Assembly (NCBI GenBank): GCA_021810175.1
Contig: JAJZJJ010000173.1
Location: 1 to 6,501 of the forward strand
Direction of reading: 5' to 3'
DNA from: Acidobacteriota bacterium
GTDB taxonomy: Bacteria; Acidobacteriota; Terriglobia; Terriglobales; Acidobacteriaceae
Length of the DNA stretch: 6,501 nucleotides
Shown in pieces: positions 1-5,861 of the stretch. The notes under the pieces were generated by a model that saw only the letters and a list, made by a program, of their open reading frames with translations, did not search any database and had not been told where the DNA came from. How positions within the stretch are numbered: position 1 is the first letter of the stretch; each line of letters opens with the position of its first letter. A program made the translations under genes and the position numbers.

Positions 1-1
1 C

Positions 2-385
2 CCGACCGCGGAACTGGTGGAGGCAATCCACCGGGCGAAGACCGGCGCGCTCATCACCGCCTCTGTAGTCACGGGAGGCATGTATGCGGGCGCCGATCAG
101 GCGGATGTCGAACATTTGCGCAGGTTCGGCAAACGGCTCGGACTGGCATTCCAGATTGTGGACGATGTGCTGGACGTGACGCAAAGCTCTGAAGAATTAG
201 GTAAAACCGCAGGCAAGGACATCGCCGCCGTGAAGGCTACCTGGCCAGCCGTCTATGGCATAGAGGAATCTCTTGCCCAGGCGCAGCAGCTGATTGAGGC
301 CGCGTATGCCGAGCTCGAAGGTTTTGGCCGCGCCGCGGAGCCGCTGAAAGCGTTGGCGCGGTACCAGGTCGAGCGGAAACACTAG
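2..385 (+). CDS. ispA: Polyprenyl diphosphate synthase, IspA-type, C-terminal part (5' end outside window)
   Basis: The reading frame is open from the left edge, so this is the last 127 residues of a protein usually near 300. The family condenses isopentenyl diphosphate with allylic diphosphates to make C15-C20 prenyl diphosphates in the cytoplasm. Visible motifs, numbered from the first residue here, are the conserved HRAKTGALI segment (about 10-18), GLAFQIVDDVLDV (47-59) holding the second aspartate-rich motif DDVLD at nt 161-175, and the following LGKTAGKD and KATWP segments; W replaces the usual Y in KATYP. KTGALI with GLAFQ resembles IspA/GGPP synthases more than long-chain IspB, but chain length depends on the missing first Asp-rich motif. 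The end ARYQVERKH then TAG is a normal family C-terminus. The GTG at nt 17 is an internal valine. It converges with the transpeptidase gene across a 66-bp spacer (386-451) in which I see no clear terminator. Confidence 0.9.
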   Translation, partial: PTAELVEAIHRAKTGALITASVVTGGMYAGADQADVEHLRRFGKRLGLAFQIVDDVLDVTQSSEELGKTAGKDIAAVKATWPAVYGIEESLAQAQQLIEAAYAELEGFGRAAEPLKALARYQVERKH

Positions 386-451
386 CAGGACATTTTCGAT
401 TGCGAGCGGCAGGCATCAGCGCCAAAGCCAACTCTCAGCTGCGGCAACATC

Positions 452-1708
452 TCACTGGGCCGCCGCGACCGGCAAATCGATCTTCGCCTCGTCACCCTTT
501 CCGGACCGGGGACGCATGGTTACAAAGTAGTTCTGCTCTTCAAGATTGTGATAGAAGATGCCGGCAAGTTCCGCGGCTTTGGGCCCAAACGTAGGGCGGC
601 CGCCTTCCAGAAAGACAACTGCGACCAGACGGCCATACGGCGTGTCCGCATAGGAGCCGAACCAGCCGAACCGCGTGCCGTTGTTGGAGCAGGTCCCGGT
701 TTTCCCGAGCACAGGAAATTCCTTGAAGTTGGCGCGCACGGACCGTCCCGTACCGTAGCGGACGACGTCTTCCATGCCCACACTCATCTCCGGGATCAGT
801 GGACCGATGTTCAGCTTTCGCTTCACGTGGGGCTGATAGCTGGCGACCTCCGCCGCAGACTGCGGATGCTGGAGGTAGTAGAGCGTTCCGCCGTTCGCGA
901 TGGACGCGATCAGCGCGCCCAGCTGCAGGGGCGTGACCGCTACGCTTTCGCCAAAGGAACACATGCGTCCCACGCCTCCCATGCTGTCGGGCAGCGGGTG
1001 GTCAGGGTAGATGCCAAGCTGTTCGCCGGGAATATTGTAGCCAGCCAGCTCTCCCAGTCCAAACATGTTGGCGTACCTCTTGACGCGCTCAAATCCAAGA
1101 CGGCGGCCGACGGTTTCGAAGTAGAGATTGTTCGAATGCTCCAGCGCATCGGTCAGCGTCATGTGATATCTGCCGCCCAGATTCACCGGAGTGTCCTTGG
1201 TGATGATTCCTTCTTCCAGCGCTGCCAGCGCTACGGAAAGTTTGATCGTCGAGCATGGCTCCGCGCCGCTCGATAGCGCGAGACGCTGGTTGACCATTGC
1301 CAAAATGCGGCCATTGTCCGGATTGATGACGACAACGGTGCCGTTCATGTCGCCAAGCGCGTCAATCGCCGCCTGGCGCACCACGGGATCTTCACCGCCC
1401 GTGATGTCCCCGGCAGTCTGTTGCTCCGCGTAGGAACTGGCGGTGAAACGCTCGTAATATCTGTGCCGCCTGCGGTAGCGCGCACGCCGCCGGTACACGG
1501 CGCGATGCGCTTGGCTGGCATGAGTGACCGGATGCGTACTGGCGTTCCTGGACGTGGCGCGACGGACGCGCCTGCGCCTGTGGCGTCTGTGGTGGACTGC
1601 GCTAGAAGGCGCCTGCGTGGCGCCGGCGCCCTGTGATTGTGCCCATCCCGACGGGTGGACGCAAAGCAGCGCGAGCAGAAACAGCCGGAGGAGGTTGAGT
1701 GGCTTCAT
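452..1708 (-). CDS. Secreted penicillin-binding protein transpeptidase, FtsI/PBP2-like catalytic domain only
   Basis: Predicted 418 residues. The family cross-links peptidoglycan peptides by acylation of an active-site serine outside the cytoplasmic membrane. The ATG at 1708 is chosen because it begins a signal peptide (MKPLNLLRLFLLALLCV, probable cleavage after about A23). Purine-rich AAAGGGA and AAGGGGA lie 2 and 12 nt upstream, neither ideally spaced. Residues 39-87 are a very basic linker with 19 Arg and 7 His. The transpeptidase domain (about 108-405) carries all three catalytic motifs: S153-T-I-K156, S192-N-N194 and K336-T-G338. SVAVTPLQLGALIASIANGG (255-274) is typical of FtsI/PBP2 enzymes. 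The N-terminal dimerisation domain of class B PBPs is absent. Cysteines C152, C250 and C340 lie in or beside conserved active-site motifs. It follows ftsZ on the same strand after 196 bp with a hairpin, so it may have its own promoter. A class D beta-lactamase-like role is possible but less likely given KTGT and the domain C-terminus. Confidence 0.88.
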   Translation of the reverse strand: MKPLNLLRLFLLALLCVHPSGWAQSQGAGATQAPSSAVHHRRHRRRRVRRATSRNASTHPVTHASQAHRAVYRRRARYRRRHRYYERFTASSYAEQQTAGDITGGEDPVVRQAAIDALGDMNGTVVVINPDNGRILAMVNQRLALSSGAEPCSTIKLSVALAALEEGIITKDTPVNLGGRYHMTLTDALEHSNNLYFETVGRRLGFERVKRYANMFGLGELAGYNIPGEQLGIYPDHPLPDSMGGVGRMCSFGESVAVTPLQLGALIASIANGGTLYYLQHPQSAAEVASYQPHVKRKLNIGPLIPEMSVGMEDVVRYGTGRSVRANFKEFPVLGKTGTCSNNGTRFGWFGSYADTPYGRLVAVVFLEGGRPTFGPKAAELAGIFYHNLEEQNYFVTMRPRSGKGDEAKIDLPVAAAQ

Positions 1709-1792
1709 AGTCCCTTTGCTTCCCCTTAAACGCAGGCTTGCCTCATCACGCAATTTGCATCTCAAGCGGAACGCGCTTTCGCGATCTTTCAG

Positions 1793-1835
1793 GCCAGCCA
1801 CCCTGCGTGGTTCCGATCCACGCAGGGTGGCTGGC
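1793..1835 (-). repeat. Perfect 18-bp inverted repeat (hairpin) between ftsZ and the transpeptidase gene
   Basis: Left arm 1793-1810 and right arm 1818-1835 are exact reverse complements (14 of 18 positions G/C) around a 7-nt loop at 1811-1817. It lies 69 nt past the ftsZ stop codon in the ftsZ direction. The RNA hairpin would be very stable, but on the ftsZ strand it is followed by CTGAAAGATC and not a U-tract, so it is not a canonical intrinsic terminator. On the plus strand only TTT follows. It could act as a transcript 3'-end stabiliser, an attenuator, or be part of a dispersed element: TGTCATCCTGAGC (minus strand, 1851 to 1839) sits just before it. Confidence 0.85.
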
Positions 1836-1904
1836 TTTGCTCAGGATGACAGCATTGCTATGCTTCGGCTTTCAGCGCCCACAGAAACCTTCGAATAGTT
1901 GCGG

Positions 1905-3290
1905 CTAGGATAAATCATGCCGCCTCAAATAAGAAGGAACATCTAGCTTCTGGTCCTCTGTTTCGCCCGCTCTCGACGGCGCGCCGGTCCTGGACGAAGG
2001 CTGGTACGGCGGGCTGGGCTGGTGCGTGGATTGGGCAGCCGAAGCGAAATGGCCGGAACCGGCGTCATTCTGCTTCGGCGCAGGACGGGGTGGTTCGGCC
2101 GCGTGACCTGCTGTATGGCTTTGCGCAGCCGCTTCCGCGCGGGCCGGCGGACTGGTGTGCGTGGCCTGCTCGGCAACTTCACTTGCGAATCGCGGCGCAT
2201 GACTGTCCTTCACCGCCCTGGCATTCGACGGCGGAGGAGCGGAGACGGCATGTCTCACCGGCTCTTTGCGCGAGGGCAGATCGGGCCGGAAGCCCGTCGC
2301 GATGACGGTGATCTTCATGTCCTCACCGAGCGACTCATCCAGGACCGCACCAAAGATGATGTTGGCATCCTCATGCGCGGAGTTCTGGATGATGGTGGAT
2401 GCTTCGTTCACCTCACTCAATTTAAGCGAACTGGACCCGCTGATATTGATGAGAATGCCGCGCGCTCCATCGATCGCTCCAGCTTCCAGCAGAGGCGAAG
2501 ACATGGCCGCGTGGGCCGCCTCATTGGCGCGATTCGGTCCGCTCCGCATGGCTGTCCCCATAACCGCATATCCCATGCCCGACATGGTCGTTTTTACGTC
2601 AGCAAAATCGCGGTTGATAATGCCCGGGATCGTGATGATGTCGGAGATTCCCTGCACTCCCTGGCGGAGCACATCGTCCGCGATCCGGAACGACTCAAAA
2701 AAACCAGCATCCTTCGCGACATTCAAAAGGCGCTCGTTGGGAATCACGATCATGGTGTCGACGCTCTCCAGCAGCTCCTCGATTCCGCGGTCGGCCTGCA
2801 ACAGCCGCCGTTTCCCCTCAAACGAGAAAGGCCGCGTGATCACCGCCACCGTCAGCGCGCCCATCTCGCTCGCTAAAGATGCAATGACCGGCGCAGCGCC
2901 AGTTCCGGTGCCGCCGCCGAGTCCGGCAGTCACGAATACCATGTCCGCGCCCTCGAGGGCTTCGATGATCTTTTCCGAATCCTCAATTGCTGCCTTGCGG
3001 CCTACGTCCGGATTCGCGCCCGCACCCAGCCCGCTCGTCAGCTTCATGCCTAACTGCAATTTGACCGGCGCCTTGGAAAGTCGCAGCGCCTGAGCGTCGG
3101 TATTGGCGACGATGAACTCTACCCCTTCCATGTGCGCTTCGATCATTCGATTCACGGCATTTCCGCCGCCCCCGCCCACGCCGATGACCTTGATCTTCGC
3201 GCCGCATGGCACTTCGTCCTGATACTGGATGCGCAGACTTTCGTCCGCAATCGCCGTCTGTGAGTCCCTCTGATGTCCGTAGTCATTCAT
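1905..3290 (-). CDS. ftsZ: Cell division GTPase FtsZ
   Basis: Predicted 461 residues, longer than many FtsZ proteins because of its linker. FtsZ is the tubulin homologue whose GTP-dependent polymers form the cytoplasmic Z-ring. Visible parts are a 31-residue N-terminal extension, [13 protein letters not shown] (37-49), NTDAQAL (63-69), the tubulin signature [10 protein letters not shown] (125-134), and the T7 synergy loop N226-R-D-F-A-D231, which supplies the acidic residues for GTP hydrolysis. The globular fold ends near FRPDLP (334-339). A disordered linker of about 110 residues, rich in Pro, Ala, Ser and His, leads to the C-terminal peptide [16 protein letters not shown] (446-461), the expected binding site for FtsA. 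The ATG at 3290 has a GGGGGA ribosome-binding-like sequence 9 nt upstream. An in-frame GTG at 3353 is unlikely because it adds 21 unconserved residues. It lies 71 bp after ftsA. Residues G196-F197-F198 are encoded by GGTTTTTTT, a possible slippery site. Confidence 0.98.
   Translation of the reverse strand: MNDYGHQRDSQTAIADESLRIQYQDEVPCGAKIKVIGVGGGGGNAVNRMIEAHMEGVEFIVANTDAQALRLSKAPVKLQLGMKLTSGLGAGANPDVGRKAAIEDSEKIIEALEGADMVFVTAGLGGGTGTGAAPVIASLASEMGALTVAVITRPFSFEGKRRLLQADRGIEELLESVDTMIVIPNERLLNVAKDAGFFESFRIADDVLRQGVQGISDIITIPGIINRDFADVKTTMSGMGYAVMGTAMRSGPNRANEAAHAAMSSPLLEAGAIDGARGILINISGSSSLKLSEVNEASTIIQNSAHEDANIIFGAVLDESLGEDMKITVIATGFRPDLPSRKEPVRHAVSAPPPSNARAVKDSHAPRFASEVAEQATHTSPPARAEAAAQSHTAGHAAEPPRPAPKQNDAGSGHFASAAQSTHQPSPPYQPSSRTGAPSRAGETEDQKLDVPSYLRRHDLS
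2697..2703 (-). other. In-frame U-UUU-UUU heptamer inside ftsZ, candidate slippery site
   Basis: Seven consecutive T on the coding strand span the third base of Gly196 and both Phe197 and Phe198 codons, matching the X-XXY-YYZ arrangement of -1 frameshift sites. A one-base backward slip would put the ribosome on TGA immediately, ending FtsZ after residue 198. An AAGGA purine stretch lies 6 nt upstream, and GCGGA/TCCGC can pair downstream as a 5-bp stem with an 8-nt loop. The sequence is seen directly; slippage is inference, and Phe-Phe codons alone could explain the run. Confidence 0.35.
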
Positions 3291-3299
3291 CTCTGGTCT

Positions 3300-3305
3300 T
3301 CCCCC
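3300..3305 (-). promoter_or_regulatory. Likely ribosome-binding site of ftsZ
   Basis: Reads GGGGGA on the coding strand, with a 9-nt spacer to the ATG at 3290. It supports this start over the in-frame GTG at 3353. The surrounding 71-bp ftsA-ftsZ gap is purine-rich; I see no convincing -35/-10 pair in it. Confidence 0.55.
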
Positions 3306-3361
3306 GCTTCCCTTTGTTCGTTGCTCTATCGTTTCATGGATGCAGAACAGCACCTGTGGCG

Positions 3362-4585
3362 TTAAATGCTTCCTGCAAAGATGGCGCGTAATCTGGCTCC
3401 TACTCCAATGTCCTCCGCCGCGCGCTGCTGGCGGACTCTGTGCGTGTACAGCAATAGTCCGATAAGGGTCGAGAATTCCGGATCGATCAGTTCTTCCGGC
3501 ATTCTGGACAGCGGGACGGGCGTTCCGATTCTGGCGGCGGTTCGCAGCATGTTCTCCACGTGTTCGGCCATCCCGGGCAGCTTGGATCCTCCTCCAGTCA
3601 GGACGCAGCCTGAACCCATGGCTTCCAGAACGCCACCCTGGCGCAAACTGTTGCGCAGCATCTGAAACAGCTCCCGGGCACGCGGCTCTAGAATTTCGCA
3701 GATATGGCGCTGCGGAATCTGCCGGTATTCCCCCTGGGCGGACTCGCCTGCCTGCACCATTACCTGATTGGATTGCGGAATGGCGGTAACGATGGTGTGA
3801 CCATATCCCAGCTTCAGGCGTTCCGCCTCCGGCAGCGGGACGCGGAGGACGACAGCCAGGTCATTCGTGAAGTGCGCGCCGCCGATGGGCAGCGAATCCG
3901 TATGCACCACCGCGCCCTCAAACAGGACCGCGACTTCCGTGGAGGCGGCGCCGATGTCCAGGACACAGACGCCCAGTTCCCGTTCATCGGCGGTCAGCAC
4001 GGCCTCAGCCGCGGCAATCGCCTCGAACACGGTGTCCGACACTTCCACACCCGCCTTGTTCGCGCACGTAACGACGTTCTGGAGTGTGCTGGTCGGCGCC
4101 ATGACGATGTGCAAATTCACTTCCAGCTTGCCGCCCACCATTCCGACCGGGTCCAGAATTCCGTCCTGCTCGTCCACGATAAAGTCCTGCGGCAGCAGAT
4201 GGAGTACACGGTACTCGGGCGGCAGGTGGACCTCCCGCGCTCGCTCGACGGCAGCACGCACGTCATCCCGCGTGATCTCGCGAAGGCGGCTGCCAAGCAT
4301 GATGCCCCCGCGGCTTGTCACACCCCGCACGCGCGATCCGCCGATGCAAGCTGTGGCGCTGGCGACTTCAGAATGCGCGGCTTCTTCCACCAGTTGGAAA
4401 GCCCGGTCAAAAGACTCCGTCGCAGGCTCCAGGTCGGCAATAATGCTGCGGCGCATGCCTCGCGCGGGAGTGCAGCTATGCCCCCGATACCGGACCGCGC
4501 CCTCAACGAGGTCGCAGACCATGGCGCGCACGGTCGCGCTTCCCGCGTCGAATACCGCTATTGTGCCCTGCTCCCGGTCTGGCAT
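3362..4585 (-). CDS. ftsA: Cell division protein FtsA, actin-like membrane tether of the Z-ring
   Basis: Predicted 407 residues, normal for FtsA (E. coli about 420). It binds the FtsZ C-terminal peptide and anchors it to the inner membrane, and it takes part in divisome activation. The actin/Hsp70-type nucleotide fold is visible as phosphate-1 motif [12 protein letters not shown] (12-23), phosphate-2 motif [14 protein letters not shown] (208-221) and adenosine motif [11 protein letters not shown] (328-338). The FtsA-specific 1C subdomain follows phosphate-1, with RGGIMLGS and REITRDDV (about 92-109). [12 protein letters not shown] (233-244) is a strong FtsA signature. The C-terminal stretch [15 protein letters not shown] (393-407) is a plausible amphipathic membrane-targeting helix, though it lacks the usual Trp. 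The ATG at 4585 has AGGAG 4 nt upstream. It lies 43 bp after ftsQ and 71 bp before ftsZ, consistent with one transcript. Phosphate-1 has DAGS for the usual DIGT, and phosphate-2 has DIGAAS for DIGGGT, so ATP binding may differ. Confidence 0.97.
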   Translation of the reverse strand: MPDREQGTIAVFDAGSATVRAMVCDLVEGAVRYRGHSCTPARGMRRSIIADLEPATESFDRAFQLVEEAAHSEVASATACIGGSRVRGVTSRGGIMLGSRLREITRDDVRAAVERAREVHLPPEYRVLHLLPQDFIVDEQDGILDPVGMVGGKLEVNLHIVMAPTSTLQNVVTCANKAGVEVSDTVFEAIAAAEAVLTADERELGVCVLDIGAASTEVAVLFEGAVVHTDSLPIGGAHFTNDLAVVLRVPLPEAERLKLGYGHTIVTAIPQSNQVMVQAGESAQGEYRQIPQRHICEILEPRARELFQMLRNSLRQGGVLEAMGSGCVLTGGGSKLPGMAEHVENMLRTAARIGTPVPLSRMPEELIDPEFSTLIGLLLYTHRVRQQRAAEDIGVGARLRAIFAGSI

Positions 4586-4589
4586 CCCG

Positions 4590-4594
4590 CTCCT
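4590..4594 (-). promoter_or_regulatory. Ribosome-binding site of ftsA
   Basis: AGGAG on the coding strand with a 4-nt spacer to the ATG at 4585. The spacing is slightly short but this is the clearest Shine-Dalgarno match in the window and it fixes the ftsA start. Confidence 0.7.
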
Positions 4595-4628
4595 GTTCTG
4601 GCGCCGTTACGCTGCTGGTCTTGCCCCA

Positions 4629-5828
4629 TCACGCGCCGCTGATTGGGTGAGCGATCGGATCATGAACAATATGGCCCCGCTCCGGCCGGTGTTTGTGCGC
4701 TTTGTTCGAGCGTCTGGCTGCCGGGTGCGTCGCGCGATGGCCACCCCTGTTGGAAGTGACTGGCTGCGCGGGCCGGCTGTGTACCTTCCCGTCTCCAGCG
4801 GTTGCCGCCGCACTCGGCGTAGCATGAGCGCCAGTGCTCGAGCCGTTGTTTGCCGGGCCCGGCTGCGTACCCGTATCCAGGACCACCTGGGTACCGTAAC
4901 GCATATCCACCGAGCGCAAGTTGGGATAGTCATGCAGCCACTGCTGGATGTGCGTCCGGTAGGCACGGTAACGTGCGGCGAAATTGGAGTCGCCTAGATG
5001 CACGATCGGGCCACCGGATGCGCCGGAAAACACGGCGCGCAGGTCCTCCGGATCGGACAGGTCCACTTCACTGACCTCCGCCAAGCGATCGCCATCGGCA
5101 TCGAGCGCGTCGGCGAACCTGCGGTACAGCCGTATCCGGGACGCTCGTGTAGCGGAGGATTCGGAGGCGGAAATTCCACTGAGCACGGGGAATGAGTACT
5201 TCTGTGCCGCGGAAGCCTTCATGTCCAGCAGAACGCCGTCGCCATCCACCAGGCGGACCGAATCTCCATCCCTTGCAAAAGCGATGGGAGTCCGCTCAAC
5301 CAGGCTGACACGCAGATGGTTGGGCCATATGCGCATCACAGCCGCACGGCGCACCCAGTCGATTTTCTGCAATTGCGCCTGGCGCGTGGCCAGAGGAATG
5401 CGAAAGATGCTGTGCCCCACGTCGGACGCAAAACAGGCGAGCGCCTGGTTTCGAGAAACCACGCGATTTCCGGTGACCTGTATGCTTTGGGTCGACATGA
5501 GCCTGAAACGGGGGTTGTGCCGGAGCACAGTCCGCGTCTCGCGGACAATGGCATACAGAAGCCCAAGAGAGGCCAATGCGGCCACAATTCCCGCGATCTG
5601 GACTGACCGGCTTTTCCACGCCGAGCGCGAACGGGACCTGCGGCGGCCCGAAACGCGTTCCCTGCTGCGCAGAAAAGACTCTCCGCTGCCTGCTTCCATT
5701 ACCTCTTCGTCAGTCGTCTCGTCCAGGATGGGTTGCGGAATAGCGAATGTCTCCAGAGAAAAAGAATCACCTGGCCCCTCGACATCGAGCAGTGCAGTCC
5801 GTTTTCCGCGTCCTGTGAATGTTTGCAC
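4629..5828 (-). CDS. ftsQ: Cell division protein FtsQ (POTRA domain, single membrane span)
   Basis: Predicted 399 residues, against about 250-290 in many bacteria. FtsQ is a bitopic protein that joins FtsL and FtsB in the periplasmic complex activating septal peptidoglycan synthesis. In order: an acidic then Arg/Ser-rich cytoplasmic region (1-74), one membrane helix SVQIAGIVAALASLGLLYAI (75-94), a POTRA domain (about 112-182) with IQVTGNRVVS, KIDWVRRAAVMRIWPNHLRV and SLVERTPIAF, the FtsQ beta domain (about 185-316) with LVDGDGVLLD and VDMRYGTQVVLD, and a basic tail of about 80 residues with 9 His (320-399). Identity also rests on position between murC and ftsA. The start is uncertain: GTG at 5828 is the only start codon between the in-frame murC stop and the first in-frame ATG (5699, residue 44), and it has no clear Shine-Dalgarno. 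The ATG would give 356 residues, with GAGG placed only 2 nt before it. Confidence 0.93.
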   Translation of the reverse strand: MQTFTGRGKRTALLDVEGPGDSFSLETFAIPQPILDETTDEEVMEAGSGESFLRSRERVSGRRRSRSRSAWKSRSVQIAGIVAALASLGLLYAIVRETRTVLRHNPRFRLMSTQSIQVTGNRVVSRNQALACFASDVGHSIFRIPLATRQAQLQKIDWVRRAAVMRIWPNHLRVSLVERTPIAFARDGDSVRLVDGDGVLLDMKASAAQKYSFPVLSGISASESSATRASRIRLYRRFADALDADGDRLAEVSEVDLSDPEDLRAVFSGASGGPIVHLGDSNFAARYRAYRTHIQQWLHDYPNLRSVDMRYGTQVVLDTGTQPGPANNGSSTGAHATPSAAATAGDGKVHSRPAQPVTSNRGGHRATHPAARRSNKAHKHRPERGHIVHDPIAHPISGA

Positions 5829-5861
5829 GGCCGTAGCTGGTCGTGAGAGTCGCCAAGTTGA

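Noticed and set aside
441..463. GCGGC/GCCGC inverted repeat near the end of the transpeptidase gene, as a possible terminator
   Set aside because: The stem is only 5 bp with a long loop and has no T-run on either strand.
548..1276. Plus-strand frame of 242 residues opposite the transpeptidase
   Set aside because: No motifs are visible, and the opposite strand carries all three PBP catalytic motifs in one frame.
1709..1801. Extended N-terminus of the transpeptidase starting at 1801
   Set aside because: It would begin inside the 18-bp inverted repeat and put 31 charged residues before a clear signal peptide.
2022..2876. Long plus-strand open frames opposite ftsZ (also 2266-3093)
   Set aside because: They are antisense to a clearly conserved ftsZ, show no recognisable motif, and such frames are expected opposite high-GC genes with strong codon bias.
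3291..3353. Extended FtsZ N-terminus from the GTG at 3353
   Set aside because: It adds 21 unconserved residues; the ATG at 3290 has a better-spaced purine-rich ribosome-binding site.
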